NCBI GenBank assembly: GCA_947625305.1
Contig: CANQNW010000008.1
Location: forward strand, 1 to 64,000
Direction of reading: 5' to 3'
Source: Candidatus Gastranaerophilales bacterium
GTDB lineage: Bacteria > Cyanobacteriota > Vampirovibrionia > Gastranaerophilales > Gastranaerophilaceae
Length of the DNA stretch: 64,000 bases
Shown here: piece by piece, positions 25,901 through 35,695 of the stretch
Numbering within the stretch: the stretch's first letter is position 1
Layout: every line of letters starts with the position of its first letter
The notes under the pieces: generated by a model
Told to the model about the DNA's origin: nothing
What the model saw: only the letters and a program-made list of their open reading frames with translations
Database searches by the model: none
Program-made: the position numbers and the translations under genes

Positions 25901-27124
25901 ATGAATATTACATCAAGAACATATCATACAAAAGATAAAAATTATGCTGTATGTTTTGTTGAAGATTTAAAAAATCATATTTTCTATATATTTAAAAATG
26001 AACTTCTAAAAGAATGGTATAATGCCGAAGATAAAGAGAAGTTTCTTTTTGATGTATATAATAATAAAAATTTAAAATGTTCAATAAGTAAAGACAGCAG
26101 TAATTTTATGTATTTTCTTGAGCAGCTTAAAGAATTTTTTATTGAAAATAATTTTATTTATTCCCTGCACCTGGAACTCAATTATAATTGTAATCTAAAA
26201 TGTAAACACTGTTTTAATCCTAAGAATATAAACGAGTATTCAATAAATTTTGAAACTGCTAAAAAAATTATAGATGATGCATATTCATCCGATATATACT
26301 CTATTGCACTTACCGGCGGTGAATGTACAATAAATAATGATTTCTTAAAAATAGCAAAATACATTAAAGAAAAAAATATTCATTTGGATATTTTGACTAA
26401 TGCGCAAAAGCTTTATGATGATAAAAACTTATATAATGAACTTTTAAATATTTATCCCAAGTCTTTTAAAATATCCCTTTATTCAATGAATCCTGATGTT
26501 CATGATAGTATTACGGGGATTAAAGGCTCTCATCATAAGTCTTTAAGTATAATTAAATCTCTGAGAGAAAAAGGTATAACTGTTTATATTGCCGCGCCTC
26601 AGCTTATTCTTAATCCCGGTAGTTATAAGGAGGTTAAAGAATTCGCCGAAAAAATCGGGGCGGGTTTTAGTGCGGGATGTAATTTTATTTACAATAAAGA
26701 TAATAATAACTTAAACATAAAATCTGGTTTTGCCGATATCGAAAAGTTTTATTTTGATACTATAGATTTGAATAATATTAGAAATTTTCAAAAATCAGAT
26801 AAAAGAATTTGCGCAGCGGGCCAAACATTAATAAGTATACGGCCTAATCTGGATATAACTCCCTGTGTCGGGTTTAACCATGTTTTAGGTAATTATAATT
26901 CAACCTCATTAAAGGAACTTTCCGAAGAAATTCTTCCTAAATTTAAAGAGCAATTTATTATATCCAATCTTAAAGAATGTTTTAAATACGATTATTGCAG
27001 GTTTTGCAAGTACTGCTCGCTTCAATCCTCAAACGAGACAGGTTTTTTAAGAAAATCCCCTACGCTTTGCGAGATTGCAAAGGCATATCGTAATGCATAC
27101 TTAAAACATAAAAACAGTGGTTAA
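25901..27124 (+). CDS. Radical SAM/SPASM peptide-maturase-like enzyme
   Basis: A 407-residue protein. Residues 1-85 form a separate N-terminal domain that could bind a leader peptide (inference). The radical SAM cysteines are C97, C101, C104 (CNLKCKHC), with a GGEC motif in place of GGEP (139-142). The C-terminal part carries a SPASM-like set of cysteines (ICAAG, TPC, then C360, C366, C369, C372, C390), able to bind auxiliary iron-sulfur clusters. This architecture is typical of enzymes that make thioether or C-C cross-links in RiPPs. It starts 18 bases after the second precursor gene, with a GAAG-type site before the ATG. Confidence 0.85.
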   Translation: MNITSRTYHTKDKNYAVCFVEDLKNHIFYIFKNELLKEWYNAEDKEKFLFDVYNNKNLKCSISKDSSNFMYFLEQLKEFFIENNFIYSLHLELNYNCNLKCKHCFNPKNINEYSINFETAKKIIDDAYSSDIYSIALTGGECTINNDFLKIAKYIKEKNIHLDILTNAQKLYDDKNLYNELLNIYPKSFKISLYSMNPDVHDSITGIKGSHHKSLSIIKSLREKGITVYIAAPQLILNPGSYKEVKEFAEKIGAGFSAGCNFIYNKDNNNLNIKSGFADIEKFYFDTIDLNNIRNFQKSDKRICAAGQTLISIRPNLDITPCVGFNHVLGNYNSTSLKELSEEILPKFKEQFIISNLKECFKYDYCRFCKYCSLQSSNETGFLRKSPTLCEIAKAYRNAYLKHKNSG

Positions 27125-27180
27125 AAATTGAATAATATTATATAATTATGGCTGTAATCGGTAGATAGAAGGAGAAAATT

Positions 27181-29601
27181 ATGCCGTTATTTAAAAACAT
27201 AACAAACTCCGTTAAAAGTTTATTTATGGCATTATCGGTAATATTTTTAACGGCAGTGCCTGCTTTTGCGGGTGAGGCAAATTTAGTTGTTCCTAAAATT
27301 GAAGGCGCTAACTTTAATCTGTTACTTGCAGGTATTGTTGTTTCCGTTTTAGGGCTTATTTGGGGCTTAATTGCATATACTCAAATAAAAGGTATTAAAG
27401 CTCATAAATGTATGCTTGAAATTGGTAATACTATTTTTGAAACCTGTAAAACTTATTTAATTCAACAAGGTAAGTTTTTAATAGCATTGGAAATTTTAAT
27501 TGCAGTATGTATAGCCTTTTATTTCGGCTTTTTACAGGAAATGAGTATTAAAAATGTTCTTATAATTCTTGCTGCCTCAGTAATAGGTATATTAGGCTCA
27601 TACGGTGTTGCTTGGTTTGGCATAAGAATGAATACTCTGGCTAACGCAAGAACGTCATTTACGGCATTAAAAAATAAACCTTTGGATATTCTTAATATTC
27701 CGCTAAAAGCAGGCATGAGTATCGGGGTATTACTTGTAAGCGTTGAATTAATTGTTATGCTTGCAATATTATTATTTGTACCGGGACACTTGGCAGGTGC
27801 TTGTTTTATCGGATTTGCAATAGGTGAATCATTAGGGGCATCGGCACTTCGTGTTGCGGGCGGCATTTTTACAAAAATAGCTGATATCGGCTCTGATTTA
27901 ATGAAAATTCAGTTCGGAATTAAAGAAGATGACCCCAGAAACCCCGGGGTTATTGCGGATTGTACGGGTGATAATGCGGGCGATTCAATCGGTCCTACCG
28001 CAGACGGATTTGAAACATACGGTGTAACAGGTGTTGCTCTGGTAAGCTTTATTCTGCTCGGTGTATTTCCCGAACATCAAATCCAGCTTTTGACTTGGAT
28101 ATTTGTTATGAGATTTCTTATGATAATTACTTCTGTTATTTCATACGGAATAAACGGAGTATTAAACGTAATTTTATATTCAAAAAAAGAAGATTTAGAT
28201 TTTGAGGCTCCTTTAACAAATCTTGTTTGGATAACTTCAATCCTGTCGATTATTATGACTTTTAGTGTAAGCAGATATTTGCTCGGTAATATGCCGAATA
28301 ATTTATGGTTAACATTATCCATAATAATAAGCTGCGGTACATTAGGCGCTGCATTGATTCCCGAATTTACAAAAGTATTTACAAGTCCTAAAGCAAAACA
28401 TACTTCTGAAGTTGTAACAGCTTCAAAAGAAGGCGGAGCATCATTAACTATATTATCAGGTATAGTATCGGGCAATTTTTCGGGATTTTGGATTGGGCTT
28501 GTTATTGTTGCTTTAATGACATTGGCATATTTTGCAAGTTTGAATATTCCTTCAGACATAATGATATATTCATCAGTATTTGCATTCGGTTTAGTTGCAT
28601 TCGGCTTTTTGGGAATGGGGCCTGTTACAATCGCTGTTGACAGCTACGGGCCTGTTACTGATAATGCTCAATCTGTTTATGAATTATCTTTAATTGAAGA
28701 AATACCGAATATATCAGAGGAAATTAAAAATGAGTTTGGATTTGAACCTAATTTTGAAACGGCTAAGAAATTCTTAGAACAAAATGACGGAGCAGGAAAT
28801 ACTTTTAAGGCAACCTCTAAACCTGTTTTAATTGGTACTGCCGTTGTTGGTGCAACTACAATGATATTCTCTTTAATACTTGTAATCAAAGAAACATTGG
28901 GAATTGCACCTGAGGCTATATTAAACCTATTAAATCCTTATACAATTTTAGGATTGTTAATGGGCGGTGCCGTTATATATTGGTTCTCGGGAGCTTCTAT
29001 GCAGGCTGTTACAACCGGAGCATACAGGGCTGTTAAATATATTGCTCAAAATATTAAGCTTGGTGAAAGCGATGATAAAAAGGCAAATGTTGGTAATTCA
29101 AAAGAAGTTGTAAAAATATGTACCGAATATGCTCAAAAGGGTATGTTTAATATATTTATTGCACTGTTTGCATTTGCACTTGCTTTTGCTTGCTTATCAG
29201 CACCAATGTCGGAAAATAATAATCCCGTTTCATTTTTCGTAAGTTATTTAATAGGTATAGCAATATTCGGATTATTCCAAGCTGTATTTATGGCAAATGC
29301 CGGCGGCTGCTGGGATAATGCAAAAAAAATTGTTGAAGTTGATTTGGCGGAAAAAGGAACACCACTTCATGATGCAACGGTTGTAGGAGATACTGTTGGT
29401 GATCCGTTTAAGGATACTTCTTCAGTGGCTATGAATCCTATTATTAAATTTACAACTTTGTTTGGCTTATTGGCAATGGAAATAGCTATTGCTCCCGCAT
29501 TTAAGAGTATTGCTCCGATTGCGGGTGCTATTCTGTTCGTGATAGCAATTATATTTGTTATTCGTTCATTCTACGGAATGAGAATTCCTTCAGAGAAATA
29601 A
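27181..29601 (+). CDS. hppA: Membrane-bound proton-translocating pyrophosphatase
   Basis: An 806-residue integral membrane protein that couples pyrophosphate hydrolysis to ion pumping. The substrate-binding loop DDPRNPGVIADCTGDNAGD and the C-terminal GDTVGDPFKDTSSVAMN are complete. The N-terminus looks like a signal peptide (through ~30, ending AFAG). The segment GNTFKAT has Lys where K+-dependent enzymes have Ala (GNTTAA), which points to a K+-independent H+ pump. An AAGGAG site precedes the ATG, and a strong terminator follows. Confidence 0.95.
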   Translation: MPLFKNITNSVKSLFMALSVIFLTAVPAFAGEANLVVPKIEGANFNLLLAGIVVSVLGLIWGLIAYTQIKGIKAHKCMLEIGNTIFETCKTYLIQQGKFLIALEILIAVCIAFYFGFLQEMSIKNVLIILAASVIGILGSYGVAWFGIRMNTLANARTSFTALKNKPLDILNIPLKAGMSIGVLLVSVELIVMLAILLFVPGHLAGACFIGFAIGESLGASALRVAGGIFTKIADIGSDLMKIQFGIKEDDPRNPGVIADCTGDNAGDSIGPTADGFETYGVTGVALVSFILLGVFPEHQIQLLTWIFVMRFLMIITSVISYGINGVLNVILYSKKEDLDFEAPLTNLVWITSILSIIMTFSVSRYLLGNMPNNLWLTLSIIISCGTLGAALIPEFTKVFTSPKAKHTSEVVTASKEGGASLTILSGIVSGNFSGFWIGLVIVALMTLAYFASLNIPSDIMIYSSVFAFGLVAFGFLGMGPVTIAVDSYGPVTDNAQSVYELSLIEEIPNISEEIKNEFGFEPNFETAKKFLEQNDGAGNTFKATSKPVLIGTAVVGATTMIFSLILVIKETLGIAPEAILNLLNPYTILGLLMGGAVIYWFSGASMQAVTTGAYRAVKYIAQNIKLGESDDKKANVGNSKEVVKICTEYAQKGMFNIFIALFAFALAFACLSAPMSENNNPVSFFVSYLIGIAIFGLFQAVFMANAGGCWDNAKKIVEVDLAEKGTPLHDATVVGDTVGDPFKDTSSVAMNPIIKFTTLFGLLAMEIAIAPAFKSIAPIAGAILFVIAIIFVIRSFYGMRIPSEK

Positions 29602-29611
29602 AGAAAGTTAA

Positions 29612-29643
29612 AAAAATGCCCCTTCTTAAAAGGGGCATTTTTG
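29612..29643 (+). terminator. Terminator after hppA
   Basis: Stem AAAATGCCCCTT / AAGGGGCATTTT with a short loop and T-run. A/T runs on both sides also allow it to end the convergent pentapeptide gene. Confidence 0.85.
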
Positions 29644-29662
29644 TGCGAATATTAATCTGATA

Positions 29663-30187
29663 TTAATAATCGGAAATACTGCTTTCCTCTTCCTCTTCTT
29701 CATTATTATCTTTTGTGTAGTTAGTGTCAAAATCATCGGGCAGTAAGTCATTATCAGGCCAAATAGTAGTATCATCTGCTCTTGTTGCTGAAAGGTTTAA
29801 ACTCGCCGAAAAATCGGAATCCGTTAGGTCTGCTTCTTTTACTATGCACCCTGCCATATCAGCATCAGGGAAACTGCAATAGTTAACCGTAGCATAGCTG
29901 AAATCCGTACCGTTTAAAATACTTTCGGTAAAGTCGCATTCTACAATATTTGCTCTTGTAAAATCAGCAGCATTTAAGTCACTGCCCGTAAAATTACAAT
30001 TTGATAAATGAGAATCAACAAAAGAAGTACCTGCAAGTTCTGCACCTGAAAAATCAATTTCTTCCAGTGTGATGTTAGAAAAATCTAACTCCGTAAGGTC
30101 AAGACCTTCTCCTATTGTTTTTTTGTATGAATTATATTCCTCGGGATTTTTTATAATCAGTTCTGCAAGTTCTTCTTTTGAGTACAT
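29663..30187 (-). CDS. Pentapeptide-repeat protein
   Basis: A 174-residue protein. After a ~28-residue helical start, residues ~30-135 follow the A(D/N)Lxx pentapeptide pattern (LDFSNITLEEIDFSGAELAG and so on), which folds as a right-handed square beta-helix. The C-terminus is an acidic tail with a run of Glu. Such proteins are common in cyanobacteria and mostly of unknown role; some bind DNA gyrase. It is monocistronic and preceded by an AAGGAG site. Confidence 0.85.
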   Translation of the reverse strand: MYSKEELAELIIKNPEEYNSYKKTIGEGLDLTELDFSNITLEEIDFSGAELAGTSFVDSHLSNCNFTGSDLNAADFTRANIVECDFTESILNGTDFSYATVNYCSFPDADMAGCIVKEADLTDSDFSASLNLSATRADDTTIWPDNDLLPDDFDTNYTKDNNEEEEEESSISDY

Positions 30188-30374
30188 TTACTATCTCCTT
30201 AATAACCTCGTATTTTCTTTATTTTTATTCCACAATTATATATATTTATAACATATTATTGTCTTTCTTTTTTATATAATGTCAAGAAATGTTATAAATT
30301 TTAAAATTTGCGCAATTTTTATTTAATAAATTACTTTATATTATCATAGGGTGGTTTTTAAAAGGATTATTTTT

Positions 30375-31193
30375 TTGGAAAATAGTGTTAGTAAAATTAC
30401 ATTGTCCTCTGTGGGTACACCTCAGATAAACGGTAATAACGGACTTCCAAAATCTGCTAATATCAGCATGGATACTTACTGCCCTAATTTAAAAAAGGAT
30501 GTATATAAAACTAACGGGCAGAATAAATATTCTGGTAATACTGCTAAAACTGCGAATGTAAATCAATTTAATCCCAAACTTTTACTAAAAGTTCTGGCAA
30601 ATTATGACTATATCAATAGTGCTGTTAATGAAAATCCTGAATTAAAAGCAATTCTTGATAAATATAACTTAAAAGAAATAAATAAAAAAAATATATTGGA
30701 GGTAGCAGATTCTCATTTAACTACAACTACAATGTATGCTTTAATGATTGCAAATAAAATGGGGCTTTCCGCAGGAGAAAAAAAGATTCTTGAACAGGCT
30801 TGTATTTTTCATGATTTTGGTAAAATGTTAATTCCATCACAAATATTAAATAAACCCGGTAAATTAACTCAAGATGAAAAAGAAATAATGGATTTACATT
30901 CTGAACTCGGATATCAGGCATTATTAAATTCAGGTTTAAGTAATCGTGTATTAAATTTAGTTAGAAATCATCATAAAAATGTAACGGAAAATAATGACTT
31001 GTTGGGGCAAATACTGTCTGTCGCTGATATATATTCAGCGCTTAGGGAAAAAAGGGCTTATAAACAGCCTATGTCAGTTGATACGGCATTTGAAATCCTT
31101 GACCAAAAAGCAGAAAAAGGCGAAGTAAGTGCAGAAGTAGTAAATATATTAAAGTCTACGCAAATTTTTCCGTTAAAAAAATGGGGTGCTTAA
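30375..31193 (+). CDS. HD-GYP-like domain protein with degenerate GYP motif
   Basis: This 272-residue reading uses the TTG at 30375, with AAAGGA 9 bases upstream; the frame also opens at a GTG at 30351 that lacks a good site. The N-terminal ~90 residues are polar and Asn-rich. The HD domain follows, with FHDFGKMLIPSQILNKPG matching HD-GYP phosphodiesterases and a later NHHKN. The HHE-x-DGxGYP part is replaced by NHHKNVTENN, so cyclic di-GMP hydrolysis is doubtful. It probably still binds two metals. Its stop codon lies inside the rpmB terminator hairpin. Confidence 0.75.
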   Translation: MENSVSKITLSSVGTPQINGNNGLPKSANISMDTYCPNLKKDVYKTNGQNKYSGNTAKTANVNQFNPKLLLKVLANYDYINSAVNENPELKAILDKYNLKEINKKNILEVADSHLTTTTMYALMIANKMGLSAGEKKILEQACIFHDFGKMLIPSQILNKPGKLTQDEKEIMDLHSELGYQALLNSGLSNRVLNLVRNHHKNVTENNDLLGQILSVADIYSALREKRAYKQPMSVDTAFEILDQKAEKGEVSAEVVNILKSTQIFPLKKWGA

Positions 31194-31204
31194 TAGCACC
31201 CCAT
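31174..31204 (-). terminator. Terminator of rpmB, overlapping the end of the HD gene
   Basis: Stem ATGGGGTGCT / AGCACCCCAT (31181-31190, 31195-31204) with loop TAAT and a U-tract in the leftward direction. The stop codon of the HD gene is in the loop. Confidence 0.8.
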
Positions 31205-31222
31205 TATCATCTATAAGTTTTT

Positions 31223-31414
31223 TTAAACAGCTCTTTGAACTTTACCTGCTCTTAAACAAGAAGTACAAACTTTTACTCTTTTAATAGTACCGTTATCATT
31301 AATTTTAACAGTCTGTAAATTTGGAGTTTGTCTATATACATTGTGTTTATGAGAGAATGAAAGTTTTGCTGCTTTCAATGGTTTTTTTCCGCAAATTGCG
31401 CATTCAACTGACAT
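31223..31414 (-). CDS. rpmB: 50S ribosomal protein L28
   Basis: The 63-residue protein has the L28 start (MSVECAICGKKP) and the typical HKHNVYRQTPNLQTV and KVCTSCLRAGKV segments. The CxxC pair in each half marks the zinc-binding form. It is monocistronic with an AAAGGAAA site upstream and a clear terminator downstream. Confidence 0.97.
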   Translation of the reverse strand: MSVECAICGKKPLKAAKLSFSHKHNVYRQTPNLQTVKINDNGTIKRVKVCTSCLRAGKVQRAV

Positions 31415-31576
31415 TTTATTTTCCTTTCAAGTATTATATGTTTGAATAATATATAAAAAAAAACAATTAATCAAGCATTAATAAAAAATTTTATTAACTA
31501 ATTTGAAGAAAACAGTCTTTTTATATGGTAAATAAGCTTTATTTTTTATAAAATTTTATTGAGCAGGGGTTAATTT

Positions 31577-32620
31577 ATGGATGTTAAGTATTCTACAATA
31601 AGAGAAAAAATAGAAGCAAGAGAAAAACTCTTTTTATCCGATAAAGCAGCTTTAAGTTCAAAAACAAAGGGCAGAAAAAGATATGAAGAACCATGCCCAT
31701 TAAGAACGGAATTTCAAAGAGATAGAGACAGAATACTTCATTCAAAAGCCTTTAGAAGGTTAAAACATAAAACACAGGTATTTTTCTCTCCTTATGATGA
31801 CCATTTCAGAACGAGAATGACACATACATTAGAGGTTGCTCAAATTGCAAGAACTCTTTCAAGGGCTTTAGACTTAAATGAGGATTTAACAGAAGCTATT
31901 GCACTCGGGCATGATTTAGGGCATACTCCTTTCGGCCACAGCGGAGAAAGAGTCTTAAATGAACTTATGCCTAACGGCTATAGACACAATGAGCAAAGTG
32001 TTCGTGTCGCAGAGTTTATAGAAAACCTAAATTTAACCCAAGAAACATTAGACGGTATCTTAAACCACTCGTATAACTGCATGCCTTCTACTCTTGAAGG
32101 GCAGGTTGTAAGATTATCCGATAAAATTGCATATATAAACCATGATATTCAAGATGCAATCAGAGCAGGTATTATAAATTCTGATGACATCCCTAAAGAA
32201 AGCGTTAATTATTTTTCAACAACAAACAGAATAAGACTTACAAAACTTGTTAATGACATTGTTGAAAACAGTATGGGAAAAGATAAAATATTAATGTCAG
32301 AAGAATGTAAACGGCAGTTTATAAATTTAAGGTCGTGGATGTTCGATAATGTTTATAATAACTCGCCTGCAAAATTGGAAGAAGATAAAGCTCAGAATGT
32401 AATTAAACAGGTTTTTGAATTTTATTGTGATGATTTAACTAAAAAATATAAGTCATCAACAAAAGAACAGGTAATGCTGACGGCATGCGATTATGTCTCG
32501 GGAATGACTGACAGGTATGTTCTTATAAAATTTGAGGAATTATTTTTGCCATCTCCTCTAATGCAAAGGAACAGCGATAAATTTTTATATAAACTGGCTG
32601 AAATGAACGGATTAAAATAG
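31577..32620 (+). CDS. dgt: dGTPase-like HD phosphohydrolase
   Basis: A 347-residue protein of the deoxyguanosinetriphosphate triphosphohydrolase-like family. Metal ligands are in RTRMTHTLEV and GHDLGHTPFGHSGE, followed by RHNEQSVRV, and the N-terminus has the FQRDRDRILHSKAFRRLKHK block. The short form is usual outside enterobacteria and may act on several dNTPs. It sits 3 bases before dnaG, then rpoD, a replication-transcription operon layout known from many bacteria. An AGGGG site precedes the ATG. Confidence 0.92.
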   Translation: MDVKYSTIREKIEAREKLFLSDKAALSSKTKGRKRYEEPCPLRTEFQRDRDRILHSKAFRRLKHKTQVFFSPYDDHFRTRMTHTLEVAQIARTLSRALDLNEDLTEAIALGHDLGHTPFGHSGERVLNELMPNGYRHNEQSVRVAEFIENLNLTQETLDGILNHSYNCMPSTLEGQVVRLSDKIAYINHDIQDAIRAGIINSDDIPKESVNYFSTTNRIRLTKLVNDIVENSMGKDKILMSEECKRQFINLRSWMFDNVYNNSPAKLEEDKAQNVIKQVFEFYCDDLTKKYKSSTKEQVMLTACDYVSGMTDRYVLIKFEELFLPSPLMQRNSDKFLYKLAEMNGLK

Positions 32621-32623
32621 TTA

Positions 32624-34489
32624 ATGAATAATAAAACATATAGTGAAGCGGTTGATGAGATTAGGAACAAGTTAGACATATTGGATGTCGTACAGTCCCG
32701 TGTTGTTTTGAAAAAACGGGGTGCTAATTACTGGGGATGCTGTCCGTTTCATAACGAAAAAACACCATCATTTTGTGTAAGCCCGCAAAAAGGGATATTT
32801 AAATGCTTCGGATGCGGTGAAGGCGGAGATGCCATTACTTTTTTAATGAAAATAAATAATCAATCTTTCGCTGAGGTTATTAAAGATTTGGCGGCTCAAT
32901 TCGGTATTGAACTTCCTGCATTTAAAGGTGATTCCAAACAATTTTCCGAGGAAAAACAGCAGATAAAAGATATATTATCAAAGGCTTGTGATTATTTTCA
33001 TGATAATCTTTTAAATTTACCTGAAGCGCAGAGCGCCCGTGAATATCTTGAAAAAAGAGGAATAACAAAAGATATAATTGATGAATATAAATTAGGGTAT
33101 TCTCAAAAAGGGTTTACTGAACTTCAAAATCATTATAAAGCTGAATTTACACCGTCTATAATGGAAAAATCAGGGCTTACGGTAAAAACAGAAAAAGGCG
33201 ATACCGTAGATAGATTCCGCCATAGGATAATGATTCCGATACGAGACGAAGCAGGACAGGTAATTGCATTTGGTGCAAGGGCAATAGAGGCAAATCAAAA
33301 TCCTAAATATTTAAATTCGCCGGATACCGTCTTATACAATAAAAGCCGTATTTTATACGGAATAGATGTCGCTAAAAATAAAATGATTCAAGATGATTTT
33401 GTTGTAATAATGGAGGGCTATTTTGATGTTATATCGGCTCAGGCGGCAGGATTAAAAAATGCAGTTGCATCTTGCGGTACTGCCCTTACAGTTGACCATG
33501 TCAAATTAATTGCAAAATATTCAAAATCAAGAAAAATATTTCTTGCTTTTGATACCGATAGTGCAGGGCTAAAGGCAACTCAAAGAAGTACAGACGTTAT
33601 AAAAGAAGCATTTACGGGACTTGGTAATTTAAAAATATATGATGAAACATATTCTTCATTATCTTCAGATAAATATACCTGTGAAATAAGAGTTGTTGCC
33701 CCTTTTGACAGCAAAGACCCGGATGAATACATTCGTGAATACGGGATTGATGAATACAAAAAATATATTAAAAAAGCTCCTTTGCTTTTGGATTTTGAAC
33801 TTGAGCAGGTTTTAAAAGAATATAAACCTGAATTTTCTCCAACAGATAAGTTAAAACTTGTTAAAAAAATCATGCCTTTAATCGAGGAAATTCCAAACAA
33901 TATAGTTCAAAATGAATATATAAGGTTAATTTCTGACAGAATTAACATAGATGAAAAAGCAATGATTAGGGAGGTTAACAGAAGTAAGATGATGAACACT
34001 CTTGAAAATAAAGACTTTTCAGGAATTGTAACAAAATCTTCAAATATCAGTGAAAAAGCACAAAAAAATTTATTATCCTTGTTTCTAATCTGTGAAAGCA
34101 ATGCAGATAAAAAATATTTATCAGAAATAGTAAAGGATGTTCAATTTACAGATAAAAATTTAATTATTATTCAACAGACAATTGACAAATTGTTATGTCA
34201 GGTAAATAATAAAGTGGAAAATTTAATACAAGCCCTGTATAGACAATTTGCCGAGGATAATCAATTAAAGGATATAATTACAGATTTAATATATATAAGT
34301 GAAAGCTTTAAAAACCTTTCTGAGAGTGATTTTAAAGCTGCAGCAAGAGAAAACAAAGCTAAAATTCTGCGCTGTCAGAATGATTTTGAGAAAAAAGAAC
34401 TTGTGTCAAAATCTAAAAGCTTGAATGATGATGATGTAGAATCAATGCAATATCAAATGCAGCTGCGAGAAAAACTAAGAAACAAATAA
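32624..34489 (+). CDS. dnaG: DNA primase
   Basis: The 621-residue primase makes RNA primers at the replication fork. The N-terminal zinc-binding domain (CCPFHNEKTPSF ... FKCFGCGEGG) is intact. The TOPRIM core follows (VIMEGYFDVI, then FLAFDTDSAG). The C-terminal part, which would bind the helicase, is less conserved. It lies between dgt and rpoD in the common macromolecular-synthesis order. There is a 19-base gap to rpoD. Confidence 0.96.
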   Translation: MNNKTYSEAVDEIRNKLDILDVVQSRVVLKKRGANYWGCCPFHNEKTPSFCVSPQKGIFKCFGCGEGGDAITFLMKINNQSFAEVIKDLAAQFGIELPAFKGDSKQFSEEKQQIKDILSKACDYFHDNLLNLPEAQSAREYLEKRGITKDIIDEYKLGYSQKGFTELQNHYKAEFTPSIMEKSGLTVKTEKGDTVDRFRHRIMIPIRDEAGQVIAFGARAIEANQNPKYLNSPDTVLYNKSRILYGIDVAKNKMIQDDFVVIMEGYFDVISAQAAGLKNAVASCGTALTVDHVKLIAKYSKSRKIFLAFDTDSAGLKATQRSTDVIKEAFTGLGNLKIYDETYSSLSSDKYTCEIRVVAPFDSKDPDEYIREYGIDEYKKYIKKAPLLLDFELEQVLKEYKPEFSPTDKLKLVKKIMPLIEEIPNNIVQNEYIRLISDRINIDEKAMIREVNRSKMMNTLENKDFSGIVTKSSNISEKAQKNLLSLFLICESNADKKYLSEIVKDVQFTDKNLIIIQQTIDKLLCQVNNKVENLIQALYRQFAEDNQLKDIITDLIYISESFKNLSESDFKAAARENKAKILRCQNDFEKKELVSKSKSLNDDDVESMQYQMQLREKLRNK

Positions 34490-34508
34490 CAATTGGAGAA
34501 TATAACAA

Positions 34509-35618
34509 ATGAGTAAAAAGAAAATGTCAGATTTATCAGTTGTAGGGATGCTAGAGGAAGAGGAAAATATGGAGAGTGATACAAACGAAACCTCCGGTAT
34601 TATTCTTATGACTGAACCTGATTCTATCAGCCGAGACGGTATGGATGTTCTTATGAACTCTGAACGTAATAAAATTATTGATACTATGGAAAATGAAGAT
34701 TTGTTTTCTTCTGATATAACTGATGAAGACGAAGATGATGACGTATCTATAACAGATGCGCTCTTACCTAAAGGTGTTTCGTTTGATGACCCTGTAAGAA
34801 TGTATTTAAGAGAAATCGGAAGAATTAAATTATTAACAGCAGAACAAGAAATTGACCTTGCTAAAAAGATTATACAAGGCGGAAATGCAGGTGTTATTGC
34901 TAAAAGAAAATTAGTTCAAGCGAATCTAAGACTTGTTGTAAGTATCGCTAAAAAATATGTCGGCAGAGGCATGTTATTCTTAGACCTTATACAAGAGGGT
35001 AACTTAGGATTAATCAGAGCAGCTGAAAAATTTGACCATGAAAGAGGTTATAAGTTCTCTACATATGCTACTTGGTGGATTAGACAAGCTATCACAAGAG
35101 CAATTGCTGATCAGGCAAGAACAATCAGAATTCCTGTTCATATGGTTGAAACAATTAATAAACTTAAAAAAGTTACAAGAAAATTAGCGCAGGAACTCTC
35201 TCGTAAACCTACGGAAGAAGAACTTGCGGTTGAAATGAATATTTCTGTTCCAAAACTTAGAGAAATTATTAAAGTTGCTCAAGAACCTTTATCTCTTGAA
35301 ACACCTATCGGAAAAGAAGAAGATTCAAGACTGGGTGATTTTATTGAAGATAAAGAAGCTGATGCTCCCGTTAAAACTGTTGCGCAGGAACTCTTAAGAG
35401 AAGACTTAGCTGAAGTTTTAAGCGGTTTATCTCCGAGAGAAAGAGATGTTCTTCGTTTAAGATTTGGTATGGATGACGGAAGACAAAGAACCTTGGAAGA
35501 AGTCGGACAATTATTCGGAGTAACAAGAGAACGTATCAGACAAATAGAAGCAAAGGCTTTAAGAAAACTCAGACATCCGAACAGAAGTAAACGATTAAAA
35601 GAATATATTGAAGTTTAA
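34509..35618 (+). CDS. rpoD: Primary sigma factor RpoD (sigma-70)
   Basis: The 369-residue group 1-type sigma factor. Region 1.2 ([16 protein letters not shown]), region 2 ([23 protein letters not shown]), region 3 and region 4 with the helix-turn-helix ([27 protein letters not shown]) are complete. The N-terminus is a short acidic extension. It explains the TTGxxx/TATAAT promoters noted in this window. A TTGGAG site precedes the ATG. Confidence 0.96.
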   Translation: MSKKKMSDLSVVGMLEEEENMESDTNETSGIILMTEPDSISRDGMDVLMNSERNKIIDTMENEDLFSSDITDEDEDDDVSITDALLPKGVSFDDPVRMYLREIGRIKLLTAEQEIDLAKKIIQGGNAGVIAKRKLVQANLRLVVSIAKKYVGRGMLFLDLIQEGNLGLIRAAEKFDHERGYKFSTYATWWIRQAITRAIADQARTIRIPVHMVETINKLKKVTRKLAQELSRKPTEEELAVEMNISVPKLREIIKVAQEPLSLETPIGKEEDSRLGDFIEDKEADAPVKTVAQELLREDLAEVLSGLSPRERDVLRLRFGMDDGRQRTLEEVGQLFGVTRERIRQIEAKALRKLRHPNRSKRLKEYIEV

Positions 35619-35623
35619 AATTT

Positions 35624-35652
35624 AAGCGGGCTTATTTAATAAGCCCGCTTTT
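35624..35652 (+). terminator. Terminator after rpoD
   Basis: GC-rich stem AAGCGGGCTTA / TAAGCCCGCTT with a 5-base loop and a short T-run. Confidence 0.85.
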
Positions 35653-35695
35653 ACATGTATTTGATTTAATAATTTTTGAATAGTATCATAATTTT

